A stretch of DNA of 64,000 nt, from assembly GCA_963850525.1 (NCBI GenBank), contig CAWKLQ010000008.1:558001-622000 (forward strand), in the 5' to 3' direction. The translations under genes and the position numbers were made by a program. This DNA comes from JAEMQF01 sp963850525 (GTDB lineage: Bacteria; Pseudomonadota; Gammaproteobacteria; Burkholderiales; Burkholderiaceae_C). Under the pieces are notes generated by a model. That model saw only the letters and a program-made list of their open reading frames with translations, was not told the DNA's origin and ran no database searches. Positions 43,527-52,508 of the stretch are shown here, one piece after another. The first letter of the stretch is position 1, and each line of letters starts with the position of its first letter.

Positions 43527-46184
43527 ATGCGTGAAGGCAACTCACCTCTCGTGCGGCGCGAGGACTACACCGCGCCGGCCTACTGGATTCGCTCGGTCGA
43601 ACTGAGCTTCGACCTGGATCCGGCCAAGACCCTCGTCATCAACCGCATGCGCATCGAGCGCAACCTGGATCAGCCGGCGCAGCCGCTGCGCCTGCACGGC
43701 GAGGAGCTGAATCTGTCGCGCGTTCTTGCCAACGGCGAATCGGTGTCGTTTCGCCATGAAGCCGGAATGCTCGTCATCGACAACTTGCCCGAAGGCGAGT
43801 TCACGCTCGAGGTGCGCAACACCTGCGCGCCCGAGAAGAACACGCAGTTGAACGGCCTGTACACGTCGGGTGGCGGCTTTTTCACGCAGTGCGAAGCGGA
43901 AGGCTTTCGCCGCATCACCTACTTTCTCGACCGGCCCGACGTGATGGCGGTCTACACCGTGACATTGCGCGCCAACAAGGCAACCTACCCGGTGCTGCTC
44001 AGCAACGGCAATCTGGTCGAGTCGGGTGAACTGGAGCGCGGGCGCCACTTCGCCAAGTGGCACGACCCGCACCCGAAACCCAGTTACCTGTTTGCCCTCG
44101 TCGCCGCCGACCTCGTGGCGCGCGAGCAGCGCGTGCGCAGCCGCACCGGCAAAGACCACTTGCTGCAGATCTACGTGCGCCGCGGCGACCTGGAGAAGAC
44201 CGAACACGCGATGAATTCGCTCGTCGCCTCGCTGGCGTGGGACGAAGCGCGTTTCCAACTCGCGCTCGACCTGGACCGCTTCATGATCGTCGCCGTGAGC
44301 GACTTCAACGGCGGCGCGATGGAGAACAAGGGCCTGAACATCTTCAATACGCGTTGCGTGCTGGCCAGCCCCGCCACCGCGAACGACGCCGACTTCGCGG
44401 CGATCGAGTCGGTGATCGGCCACGAGTATTTTCACAACTGGACGGGGAACCGGATCACGTGCCGCGACTGGTTCCAGTTGAGCCTGAAAGAAGGCCTGAC
44501 CGTGTTTCGCGACCAGGAATTCAGCATGGACATGGCGGGCTCGGCCAGCGCCCGCGCCGTGAAGCGCATCGACGACGTGAGCCTGCTGCGCGAGCACCAG
44601 TTCCCGGAAGACGCCGGCCCGATGGCGCACCCGGTGCGCCCCGACAGCTACGTGTCGATCAACAATTTCTACACCAGGACGGTGTATGAAAAAGGCGCCG
44701 AAGTCGTGCGCATGATGTACACGCTGGTGGGCCGCGCGGGCTTTGCCGCGGGGATGAAGCTTTACTTCGAGCGCTTCGACGGGCAGGCCGTCACTTGCGA
44801 CGACTTTGCACAGTCGATTGCCGACGCGAACCCGGGCAGCGAGCTGGCAACTCGGCTGGAGGCGTTCAAGCGCTGGTACGCACAAAGCGGCACGCCCCGC
44901 GTCAGCGCGCGTGGCCGCTTTGACGCCACGGCGCGTTGCTACACGCTCGAGCTCGAACAACACGGCGCCGCGGGCGCCTTGCCGCAAGTCATCCCCCTGC
45001 AGATGGGCTTGCTCGGCCGCGACGGCCAGGCGCTGCCGCTGCACTTGGAAGGCGCCGCGCAAGGCCCGGCGACGCAACGCCTGCTCGTGCTCGATGCGGC
45101 CCGCGCGACGTTCACGTTTGCCGACGTCGACAGCGAGCCCGTGCCTTCGCTGCTGCGCGGCTTCTCGGCGCCCGTTGTGCTGGACGACGGCCTGAGCGAC
45201 GCTGACCTGCTGGTGCTGCTCGAACACGACACCGACCCGTTCAACCGCTGGGAGGCCGGGCAAAGGCTGGCGCTGCGCCAACTGCTCGCTGCACTGAGCC
45301 AAGACGCACCTCTGGCACTTGACGAGCGCTACATCGGCGCGATGCGCGGCGTGCTGCGCCACCCCACGCTGGACGCGGCGTTCAAAAAGCGCGTGCTCAC
45401 GCCTCCGGCCGAGTCGTATCTGGCAGAGCAGTTGGCCACGCTCGACCCGCAGCGCGTGCACGCGGTGCGCGAAGCGTTCAAGCTGCAACTCGCGCAGGCG
45501 CTGCGCGACGACTGGGCGTGGGCGTTCGAGTCGCATCAAGTCCCCGGCGGCTACTCGCCCGACGCGCAGAGCGCGGGGCGGCGTGCCCTGGCGAATCTCG
45601 CCTTGGCGAACTTGTGCCTTGACGCGCGTTGCAGCGGCGATTCGCTCTGGCCCGGCCGCGCCATGCAGCGCTTCAGCGACGCCAGCCAGATGACGGACTG
45701 CCAAGGCGCACTCGCCGCGCTCATCGACAGCCACAGCGAACTTGCTGCGCCGGCGCTGCAGGCTCTCTACGCGCGTTTTCGCACCGAGCCGCTCGTCATC
45801 GACAAATGGTTTGCGATGCAGGCCATGGCGCCTGAGCGCAACGGCCAGGTGTTCGCGCGGGTTCGTGCGTTGCTGCAACACCCCGACTTCTCGCTGCGGA
45901 ACCCGAACCGCGTGCGCAGCCTCGTCAGCGCGTTCTGCACGTACAACCCGGCGGCGTTTCACCGCGCCGACGCGGCAGCTTATGTGTTCTGGAGCGAACA
46001 CGTGCTGCTGCTTGACGCAATCAACCCGCAAATCGCGGCGCGCCTGGCGCGCATCATGGACCGCTGGAAGCGCCTGGCCGAGCCTTACCGCAGCGCGGCA
46101 CGCGAAGCGATCAGCCGCGTCCAGGCGCGAACCGAGCTCTCCGCCGACGTGCGCGAAATCGTCACGCACGCGCTGCAAGACTGA
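43527..46184 (+). CDS. pepN: Aminopeptidase N
   Basis: Cytosolic zinc exopeptidase that removes N-terminal residues. The 885-residue protein is the usual M1/PepN size. The substrate-binding GAMENKG is followed by HEYFHNWTGNR with zinc ligands His299 and His303, and Glu322 in LKEGL, matching E. coli PepN numbering within two residues. The C-terminal helical lid (about 545-885) is present. The start is ATG 43527. It precedes the phosphofructokinase gene by 22 bases. Confidence 0.96.
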   Translation: MREGNSPLVRREDYTAPAYWIRSVELSFDLDPAKTLVINRMRIERNLDQPAQPLRLHGEELNLSRVLANGESVSFRHEAGMLVIDNLPEGEFTLEVRNTCAPEKNTQLNGLYTSGGGFFTQCEAEGFRRITYFLDRPDVMAVYTVTLRANKATYPVLLSNGNLVESGELERGRHFAKWHDPHPKPSYLFALVAADLVAREQRVRSRTGKDHLLQIYVRRGDLEKTEHAMNSLVASLAWDEARFQLALDLDRFMIVAVSDFNGGAMENKGLNIFNTRCVLASPATANDADFAAIESVIGHEYFHNWTGNRITCRDWFQLSLKEGLTVFRDQEFSMDMAGSASARAVKRIDDVSLLREHQFPEDAGPMAHPVRPDSYVSINNFYTRTVYEKGAEVVRMMYTLVGRAGFAAGMKLYFERFDGQAVTCDDFAQSIADANPGSELATRLEAFKRWYAQSGTPRVSARGRFDATARCYTLELEQHGAAGALPQVIPLQMGLLGRDGQALPLHLEGAAQGPATQRLLVLDAARATFTFADVDSEPVPSLLRGFSAPVVLDDGLSDADLLVLLEHDTDPFNRWEAGQRLALRQLLAALSQDAPLALDERYIGAMRGVLRHPTLDAAFKKRVLTPPAESYLAEQLATLDPQRVHAVREAFKLQLAQALRDDWAWAFESHQVPGGYSPDAQSAGRRALANLALANLCLDARCSGDSLWPGRAMQRFSDASQMTDCQGALAALIDSHSELAAPALQALYARFRTEPLVIDKWFAMQAMAPERNGQVFARVRALLQHPDFSLRNPNRVRSLVSAFCTYNPAAFHRADAAAYVFWSEHVLLLDAINPQIAARLARIMDRWKRLAEPYRSAAREAISRVQARTELSADVREIVTHALQD

Positions 46185-46206
46185 CGAACCGAGAGGACAC
46201 CCTGCC

Positions 46207-47463
46207 ATGGAAAAGACGAACGCGTTTTATGCGCAAAGCGGCGGCGTCACGGCCGTCATCAACGCCTCGGCGTGCGGCGTGATCCAGACCGCGCGCTCCC
46301 ACAAGGGCCGCATCGGCAAGGTCTTTGCCGGGCGCAACGGCATCATCGGCGCGCTCACCGAAGACCTGATCGACACGGGCAGGGAGAGCGCGGGCGCGAT
46401 CGAGGGCTTGCGCTTCACGCCCTCGGGTGCGTTCGGCTCGTGCCGCTACAAGCTCAAATCGCTGGAGGCGAACAAGCGCGAATACGAGCGCCTGATCGAA
46501 GTCTTCAAGGCTCACGGCATCGGCTACTTCTTCTACAACGGCGGCGGCGACTCGGCCGACACCTGCTTCAAGATCAGCCAGCTCTCGAGCAGCATGGGCT
46601 ATCCGCTGCAAGCGATCCACGTGCCCAAGACGGTCGACAACGATTTGCCCATCACCGACTGCTGCCCCGGCTTCGGGTCGGTTGCGAAATACGTTGCCGT
46701 CTCGACGCTGGAAGCGTCGTTCGACGTGCGTTCGATGTGCAAAACCTCGACCAAGGTGTTCGTCGTCGAGGTCATGGGGCGCCACGCGGGCTGGATCGCC
46801 GCCGCTGGCGGGCTTGTCGAAGACCACGGCATTCCCGTCGTCATCCTGTTCCCGGAGATCGTGTTCGACCAGAAGAAGTTCGTCGCGCGTGTCGACGAAC
46901 TCGTGAAGAAACACGGCTACTGCACCGTCGTCGTCTCGGAAGGTTGCCACCACGCCGACGGCAGCTTCCTCGCCGAACAAGGCACGCGCGACGCTTTTGG
47001 TCACGCTCAACTCGGCGGCGCGGCACCCGTGGTCGCCGGCATCGTGAAAGACGCGCTGGGCGTGAAATTCCACTGGGCGGTCGCCGACTATTTGCAACGC
47101 GCAGCGCGGCACGTCGCGTCCAAGACCGACGTGAAGCAGGCTTACGAGCTGGGCAAGCGCGCCGTCGAACTCGCGCTGAAGGGCCACAACGCCGTGATGC
47201 CGACGATCGAGCGCATCAGCGACACCCCATACAAATACCGCATCGGCATGGCGGAGCTCTCGAAGGTCGCGAACGTCGAGAAATTCATGCCTCGCGACTT
47301 CATCACCGCTGACGGCTTTGGCATCACCGCCAAGTGCAAGCGCTACCTGACGCCGCTGATCCAGGGCGAAGACCCGCCAAAGTACAAGGGCGGCCTGCCC
47401 GTGTACACGACGCTGAAGAACGTCGCCGTCGCAAAGAAGCTGCCTGCATTCACGGTGAAGTAG
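46207..47463 (+). CDS. pfp: Pyrophosphate-dependent 6-phosphofructokinase
   Basis: Phosphorylates fructose-6-phosphate with PPi, reversibly, in glycolysis/gluconeogenesis. 418 residues. AQSGGVTAVINAS opens the protein, FYNGGGDSADTCFK holds the Asp that favours PPi over ATP, and KTVDNDLPITDCCPGFGS and EVMGRHAGWIAAAGGL bind substrate. ATP-type enzymes have GGDGS at the second site. The choice of PPi is common in Burkholderiales that lack a classical Pfk. Promoter and tRNA-Thr follow. Confidence 0.93.
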   Translation: MEKTNAFYAQSGGVTAVINASACGVIQTARSHKGRIGKVFAGRNGIIGALTEDLIDTGRESAGAIEGLRFTPSGAFGSCRYKLKSLEANKREYERLIEVFKAHGIGYFFYNGGGDSADTCFKISQLSSSMGYPLQAIHVPKTVDNDLPITDCCPGFGSVAKYVAVSTLEASFDVRSMCKTSTKVFVVEVMGRHAGWIAAAGGLVEDHGIPVVILFPEIVFDQKKFVARVDELVKKHGYCTVVVSEGCHHADGSFLAEQGTRDAFGHAQLGGAAPVVAGIVKDALGVKFHWAVADYLQRAARHVASKTDVKQAYELGKRAVELALKGHNAVMPTIERISDTPYKYRIGMAELSKVANVEKFMPRDFITADGFGITAKCKRYLTPLIQGEDPPKYKGGLPVYTTLKNVAVAKKLPAFTVK

Positions 47464-47478
47464 ACCGCTCGCTATAAT
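47449..47478 (+). promoter_or_regulatory. Promoter of tRNA-Thr
   Basis: A perfect TATAAT (47473-47478) is 17 bases before the tRNA, with a weaker TTCACG (47449-47454) 18 bases upstream of it, partly inside the end of pfp. Confidence 0.65.
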
Positions 47479-47495
47479 CTGCCGCTTGGCACCAA

Positions 47496-47571
47496 GCCGG
47501 CGTAGCTCAGTTGGTAGAGCAGCGCATTCGTAATGCGAAGGTCGGGAGTTCGACTCTTCTCGCCGGCACCA
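47496..47571 (+). tRNA. tRNA-Thr (CGT anticodon), CCA encoded
   Basis: 76 bases. Acceptor GCCGGCG/CGCCGGC, D arm GCTC-AGTTGGTA-GAGC, anticodon stem GCGCA/TGCGA (last pair A-T/G-variation), loop TTCGTAA with CGT, T loop TTCGACT, discriminator A and CCA. It reads ACG codons. Confidence 0.95.
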
Positions 47572-47580
47572 ACACTCACA

Positions 47581-47608
47581 AGGGCTCGCAGGTTGGCGGG
47601 CCCTTTTT
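47581..47608 (+). terminator. Intrinsic terminator behind tRNA-Thr
   Basis: A 9-bp stem AGGGCTCGC / GCGGGCCCT (one G-T pair), loop AGGTTG, followed by TTTTT, begins 10 bases after the tRNA. Confidence 0.85.
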
Positions 47609-47709
47609 CTTTGGGTCGCGCACAGGGCTCCACAAGCGTACGCTCGAGGAACAACAACCCAACCCAAGCCCTCGCATGCCGCGCACCACCCACCCTGAAC
47701 GCCACCGCA

Positions 47710-47868
47710 CTGAGCGAGCGCGAGGAGCTGCGCCTTCAGCCTGAATTCGAGCGCCGCGAGCTCGGCGCGATCTACGAGGCGCGCGGGCTCACGCCCGAAC
47801 TCGCCGCCGAGGTGGCGGCCCAACTGATGCAGCACGACGCGCTAGGGGCGCATTCGCGATGGCGCTGA
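47710..47868 (+). pseudogene. VIT1/CCC1 family fragment
   Basis: The frame LSEREELRLQPEFERREL, GAIYEARGLTPELAAEVAAQLMQHDALGAH is the cytosolic middle segment typical of VIT1/CCC1 metal transporters. It has no start codon, the sequence before it is unrelated, and after ALGAH it runs to a stop within 5 codons. Membrane segments on both sides are missing, so this is a remnant. The rest of 47609-48017 holds only a possible TATGAT (47982-47987) before glk. Confidence 0.7.
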
Positions 47869-48017
47869 CGTTTGGCGTGGGGCGACTCTTCGGCACGCCG
47901 GCGTGACCTGTCGGTGAACACGACGCGTGCACGAACACAGGTGCAACGCAGATGCCTTCGACCCCGCATCGGCCGCCTGCATATGATCCAGGACATCGTC
48001 AAATCGCTTCGACCTCC

Positions 48018-48989
48018 ATGAATCAGGGCTTTCCCCGGCTGCTCGGTGACATAGGCGGCACGCACGCGCGCTGGGCATGGCAGGCGCAGCCCGGTGCGGC
48101 GCCGGCCGACGTTCGCATCGTTCCCTGCGCCGCCAGCGCCTCGCTCCACGCTTCCGCAGCGGCCTACCTGAAGAGCAGCGGGCACGCCCAACCGGCCTGG
48201 GCGGGGCTCGGAATCGCGACGACGGTGGCGGGCGACGAGGTGCGCATGACGAATCACCCCTGGTCGTTCTCCATCGAAGCGCTGAAGACGGCGCTGGGCG
48301 TGGAACGCTGCCTCGTCATCAACGACTTCACGGCGATGGCGCTGAGCCTGCCGGCGCTGGGCCCGGGCGATTTGCGTCGCCTGGGGGCGGGCAACGCGGT
48401 GGCGCAAGCCCCCATCGGGCTGCTCGGGCCGGGAACCGGCCTGGGGGTGTCGGGCCTGATCCCCAGCGCCGACGGCGCGCAGCGGACTGCGCTGAGCGGC
48501 GAAGGCGGCCATGTCACGTTGGCCGCGCACGATGAACGCGAAGCGGCGTTGCTGGATGTGCTGCGCAAGCGTTTCGGCCATGTCTCGGCGGAGCGGGCGC
48601 TTTCAGGCGCCGGCTTGGTCAATCTCTACGAAGCGATCTGCACCGTCGACGGCGTGCCGCGGCGCACGCTCACGCCATCCGAGGTCTCCGACGCGGCGCG
48701 CGATCGCTCCGACCCGCATTGCGCGGCGGCGCTCGCGCAGTTTGCCGCGCTCCTCGGCAGCGTCGCCGGCAATCTGGCGTTGACCCTTGGCGCTCGCGGC
48801 GGCGTCTACGTCGGCGGGGGCATCGTGCCGCTCCTGGGCAAGGCGTTCGACGCCGCGCTGTTTCGCGAACGCTTCGAGGACAAGGGGCGATTTCGGGCCT
48901 ACCTCACGGCGATTCCCACGTGGGTCATCACGGCGCAGGCACCAGCGCTGATCGGCGTGGCGCGCGCCTTGGACAGCACTCAGCCTTGA
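48018..48989 (+). CDS. glk: Glucokinase
   Basis: ATP:glucose 6-phosphotransferase at the entry of glycolysis. 323 residues from ATG 48018. LLGDIGGTHARWAW is the phosphate-1 motif, VINDFTAMALSLPAL contains the catalytic Asp, and GPGTGLGVSGLIP and SGEGGHVTLA are the ATP/glucose loops. Full length for the bacterial Glk family. Behind the VIT remnant, with pfp a little upstream. Confidence 0.93.
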   Translation: MNQGFPRLLGDIGGTHARWAWQAQPGAAPADVRIVPCAASASLHASAAAYLKSSGHAQPAWAGLGIATTVAGDEVRMTNHPWSFSIEALKTALGVERCLVINDFTAMALSLPALGPGDLRRLGAGNAVAQAPIGLLGPGTGLGVSGLIPSADGAQRTALSGEGGHVTLAAHDEREAALLDVLRKRFGHVSAERALSGAGLVNLYEAICTVDGVPRRTLTPSEVSDAARDRSDPHCAAALAQFAALLGSVAGNLALTLGARGGVYVGGGIVPLLGKAFDAALFRERFEDKGRFRAYLTAIPTWVITAQAPALIGVARALDSTQP

Positions 48990-49101
48990 TCGCCGATGCG
49001 AAGCTACGAGTCCGCCCTGATCACCGGCGCGTCGCGCGGGCGGCTGCACGCCGTTACGCCGCATGCCGGCAAGGTCTCTGCCACATTCCGCCACGGGTCA
49101 G

Positions 49102-51819
49102 TCAAGCTCCCGCTCGGCCACGCCGCGCCCACGCCTTGCGCAACTCTTCCGTCCACAGCACCAGGCTGGCCACGGCCACCAGGGGAGCCAAGTCGACCAG
49201 CGCAATCGGCTGCGTGTGGAACAGTGCGTTGAGCGGTGGCCAGTACAGAACCGCCGCTTGCAGCAGCACGCTCGCGAGCAAGCCGCCGAGCAGCCACGGG
49301 TTGCGCAGGATGTTCAGGCGCAGCGCCGAGCGCGTGGCGGATTGGCAGTTCAAGACGTTGAACCACTGGCACATCGCGAGCACGGTGAAGGTCTCGGTGC
49401 GCACCACGTCGAACGGCACGCCGCTGGCCTGGCGCCAGACAAACCAGCCGAACGTTGCGGCGACGGCGGCCGGCACGAGCAAGGCAACACGACGCAGCAT
49501 CTCGCGGCTCAGCAGCCTGTCGTCGCGCGGCACGGGCGGGCGCCGCATCTCGTCACCCTCCGGCGGGTCCAGCACCAGGTTCACCGTGAGCGTGCTTTCG
49601 GTGACGATGTTGATCCACAGGATTTGCACCGCCGCGAGCGGCAGGCGGTAGCCCAGGAACAAGGCCAGCAAGAGCAGCAGCACTTCGTCGATCGACGTGA
49701 CGAACAGGAACAGGATGACTTTTTTCAGGTTCGTGTAGACGACGCGGCCCTGCTCGACGGCGCCGACGATGGTGGCGAAGTTGTCGTCGGTGACGACCGC
49801 CTTGGCCGCACTCTTGGCGACCTCGGTGCCGGTGATTCCCATCGCCACGCCCACATCCGCGCGCGCCAGCGCCGGCGCGTCGTTGACGCCGTCGCCCGTC
49901 ATCGCGACCACCTCGCCGCGCGCCTGCAGCGCCTCGACGATGCGCAGCTTCTGCGCCGGCTGCACGCGCGCGAACACGGCGATGTGCGGCAGCTGGTCGC
50001 GCAGCTCGGCGTCGTTCATGCGTTCCAGCTCGGCGCCGTCGACGGCGCGGTTCGCCTCGCCGGCCAACCCGGGCTCGCGAACCATGCCGAGTTCACGCGC
50101 GATCGCCAGGCCGGTGAGTTTGTGGTCTCCCGTCACCATGAGGGGCCGGATGCCGGCAGCGCGGCACATCGCGACGGCCGCCTTGGCTTCTGCGCGCGGC
50201 GGGTCGATCTGGCCGATCAGCCCGAGCAGCGTGGCGCGACCGGAGAACGCGCTGAAGCGATCCGCCGCGTACCGCGCGTCGTCCGCCACTTGCGCCACCG
50301 CGAGCACGCGCAGCGCCCGGCCCGCCATCGCTTCGGCCGCGGCCCGTGCCGCGTCGACGAGCACTGACCCGTCGGCCGCGCACAAGCGCAGCACGGCTTC
50401 GGGCGCGCCCTTGATCAGCACCTGGCCCGACGTGCCGGCGTCGAGGTGGCGCGTTGCCATCATCTTGAGGTCGGCGTCAAACGGGATTTCGCTGTGGCGC
50501 GGCAGGTGCCGGCGCAGCGCCTTCACGTCGATGCCCGCCTTGGCGGCAGCGACCAGCAACGCGGCCTCGGTCGGGTCGCCGAGAACGCCCCAAGGCGCCG
50601 CTGCATCGACCGGCGCAACAAGCTCGGCGTCGTTGCACAGCGCCGCAGCCTGCAGAAGCGCCGCCACCGCGCGGTCGTTGGCGTCGATCGCCACCCCCGC
50701 CGCGCTGAGCTTGCCCTGCGGCGCGTAGCCCACGCCGTCGATGTCGATACGGCGTCCGTCGGGCAGCCACAGCGTGCTGACGGTCATCTGATTGCGCGTC
50801 AGCGTGCCGGTCTTGTCGCTGCAAATCACGGTGATCGAGCCGAGTGTCTCGACCGCCGAGAGGCGCCGAATGATCGCGCCGCGCCCGGCCATGCGCTGCA
50901 TGCCCACGGCCAGCGCGATCGTCATCGCCACCGGCAGGCCTTCGGGCACCATCGACACCATCTGGCTGATCGCGACCAGAGTCACGTCCGCGAGCGCCAG
51001 CCCGCGCAGCACACCGAGCAGCATCACCACCCCAAACATCAGCAGCGCAGCGCCCACGAGGAAGCGGCCGAATTGCGCGATGCGCAGCTCGAGCGGCGTC
51101 TTCGGTTCCTCGGCCGCCTGCGTCAGGCGCGCGATGCTTCCCACTTCGGTGTGCGTGCCCGTCGCCGTGATCACCGCGCGCGCCCGGCCGGCGGTGATGG
51201 TCGTGCCCGAGAACACCATGTTGCGCCGGTCCGCCAATGCCGTGGATTCGGGCAGCGCCGTCACGATCTTCGCCACCGGCACCGACTCGCCGGTGAGCGC
51301 CGCCTCGGCGGCGGCGAGCGCCACGGCGTCGAGCAGCCGCGCGTCGGCGCCCACGGCGTCGCCGGCGCTGAGCAGCAGGATGTCGCCCGGCACCAAGTCG
51401 CGCGCGGGAATCGCGTGCTCGTGACCCGCACGAACCACGCGCACCTGCAGCGCCGAAAGCCGGCGCAGCGCCGCCATGGATCGTTCGGCACGACCTTCCT
51501 GATAAGCGCCGACCAGCGCGTTGACGATCACGACGCCGAGAATGACCGCGGAATCGCCCGCATGGCCCATCGCCGCAGAAAGCGCCGCAGCAATGAACAG
51601 GATGTAAATCAGCGGGCTCTTGAACTGGCGCAGAAACACGCGCAGCGCCGAGCGCTTGCGCGCTTCGGGCAGCGCATTCGGCCCGTGCTGCGCACTGCGC
51701 AGCGCAACGGCTTGCGCCGACAAGCCGCGGGTTGCATCGCTGGCGAGCTGCTGAACGACGGTGGCGGAGTCGAGGGCGTGCCAGGGGGTGGTTTCGGACG
51801 GCACGGCGGGCATTCGCAT
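49102..51819 (-). CDS. Cation-translocating P-type ATPase (type II, Ca2+/Na+-like)
   Basis: 905 residues; ATG 51819 chosen, 51813 also possible. It has an N-terminal cation-ATPase domain, AALTGESVPVAK (actuator TGES), PEGLPVAMTIAL in helix 4, the phosphorylation site ICSDKTGTLTRNQM with Asp335, and GDGVNDAPALARADVG. The helix-4 PEGLP and the PMCA/SERCA-like C-terminal half point to Ca2+, Na+ or K+ rather than heavy metals. No metal-binding CxxC domain is present. It diverges from the stress protein across two FNR-like boxes. Confidence 0.9.
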   Translation of the reverse strand: MRMPAVPSETTPWHALDSATVVQQLASDATRGLSAQAVALRSAQHGPNALPEARKRSALRVFLRQFKSPLIYILFIAAALSAAMGHAGDSAVILGVVIVNALVGAYQEGRAERSMAALRRLSALQVRVVRAGHEHAIPARDLVPGDILLLSAGDAVGADARLLDAVALAAAEAALTGESVPVAKIVTALPESTALADRRNMVFSGTTITAGRARAVITATGTHTEVGSIARLTQAAEEPKTPLELRIAQFGRFLVGAALLMFGVVMLLGVLRGLALADVTLVAISQMVSMVPEGLPVAMTIALAVGMQRMAGRGAIIRRLSAVETLGSITVICSDKTGTLTRNQMTVSTLWLPDGRRIDIDGVGYAPQGKLSAAGVAIDANDRAVAALLQAAALCNDAELVAPVDAAAPWGVLGDPTEAALLVAAAKAGIDVKALRRHLPRHSEIPFDADLKMMATRHLDAGTSGQVLIKGAPEAVLRLCAADGSVLVDAARAAAEAMAGRALRVLAVAQVADDARYAADRFSAFSGRATLLGLIGQIDPPRAEAKAAVAMCRAAGIRPLMVTGDHKLTGLAIARELGMVREPGLAGEANRAVDGAELERMNDAELRDQLPHIAVFARVQPAQKLRIVEALQARGEVVAMTGDGVNDAPALARADVGVAMGITGTEVAKSAAKAVVTDDNFATIVGAVEQGRVVYTNLKKVILFLFVTSIDEVLLLLLALFLGYRLPLAAVQILWINIVTESTLTVNLVLDPPEGDEMRRPPVPRDDRLLSREMLRRVALLVPAAVAATFGWFVWRQASGVPFDVVRTETFTVLAMCQWFNVLNCQSATRSALRLNILRNPWLLGGLLASVLLQAAVLYWPPLNALFHTQPIALVDLAPLVAVASLVLWTEELRKAWARRGRAGA

Positions 51820-51856
51820 GGAATTCGCATTGGGGCACGCCTGCGCCGGACTCGGC

Positions 51857-51870
51857 TTGACTTGAGTCAA
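51857..51870. promoter_or_regulatory. FNR/Anr-like box 1
   Basis: TTGAC-TTGA-GTCAA is a 14-base dyad of the FNR type (TTGAT-N4-ATCAA) with a symmetrical change at the fifth position. It is centred 44 bases before the P-type ATPase start and 122 before the stress-protein start. Confidence 0.5.
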
Positions 51871-51903
51871 ATACCGGTGGTTCGAACTTGCCGCGTCGCG
51901 CGC

Positions 51904-51917
51904 TTGATGCATGTCAA
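51904..51917. promoter_or_regulatory. FNR/Anr-like box 2
   Basis: TTGAT-GCAT-GTCAA differs from the FNR consensus at one position. It is centred 75 bases before the universal stress protein ATG. A weak -10 (CACAGT near 51940) would place it near -41.5. The two boxes are 47 bases apart, centre to centre. Confidence 0.55.
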
Positions 51918-51985
51918 TGCCCGCGCGAGCCGCACCCCGCACAGTGAGGGTGGCGTCGTCTCTCGCGGCGCCCGAGGAGCCCACG

Positions 51986-52426
51986 ATGTACAAACGACTG
52001 TTTGTCGCCGACGACGGCAGCGAAGCCGGCTCTGCGGCACTGAACGAAGCGATCGGCCTGGCGAAAAGCGAAGGCAGCGAACTGCACATCGTCTTCGTCG
52101 CCTATTTCCCGAAGACTTTCGGCCACCCCATCGTCAACCTCGCCGCCGTCGAGGAAGCGCTCGAGGAGGAAGGACGATTGATCCTCGAGCGCGCCGCGGC
52201 AAAGGCGCAGGCGGTCGGCGTGACCGCATCCACCGCCATGGTGGCCGCCGCGCGGGAGCCGATTTCCGCGACATTGCTCGCCGAAGCGACGAAGTGGCAG
52301 GCCGACCTGATCGTGATGGGAACGCATGGTCGGCGCGGCATTGGCCGAGCCGTGCTCGGCAGCGTCGCCGAGTCCTTGCTGCGCACGACGCTGCTGCCGG
52401 TGCTGCTGGTGCGCGTGCCCCGTTGA
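51986..52426 (+). CDS. Universal stress protein (UspA family)
   Basis: 146 residues from ATG 51986 with GAGGAG upstream. The start MYKRLFVADDGSEAGSAALNEA and the ATP-binding pattern GTHGRRGIGRAVLGS (G-2x-G-9x-G-S) are typical. Such proteins are induced under low oxygen and stasis. Paired with a divergent P-type ATPase and the two FNR-like boxes, it is probably part of an oxygen-limited response. Confidence 0.93.
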   Translation: MYKRLFVADDGSEAGSAALNEAIGLAKSEGSELHIVFVAYFPKTFGHPIVNLAAVEEALEEEGRLILERAAAKAQAVGVTASTAMVAAAREPISATLLAEATKWQADLIVMGTHGRRGIGRAVLGSVAESLLRTTLLPVLLVRVPR

Positions 52427-52508
52427 CGGATGGCGGGCCTTCGGGCGCCATGGGCGATCGACCGGGCGTACCGGCTCGGGGATGTCGGAGCCGCGTCGGC
52501 CGTGCAGT

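Noticed and set aside
43542..46208. 888-codon open frame antisense to pepN
   Set aside because: No motif or signal; pepN on the other strand has all catalytic residues. A GC-skew artefact.
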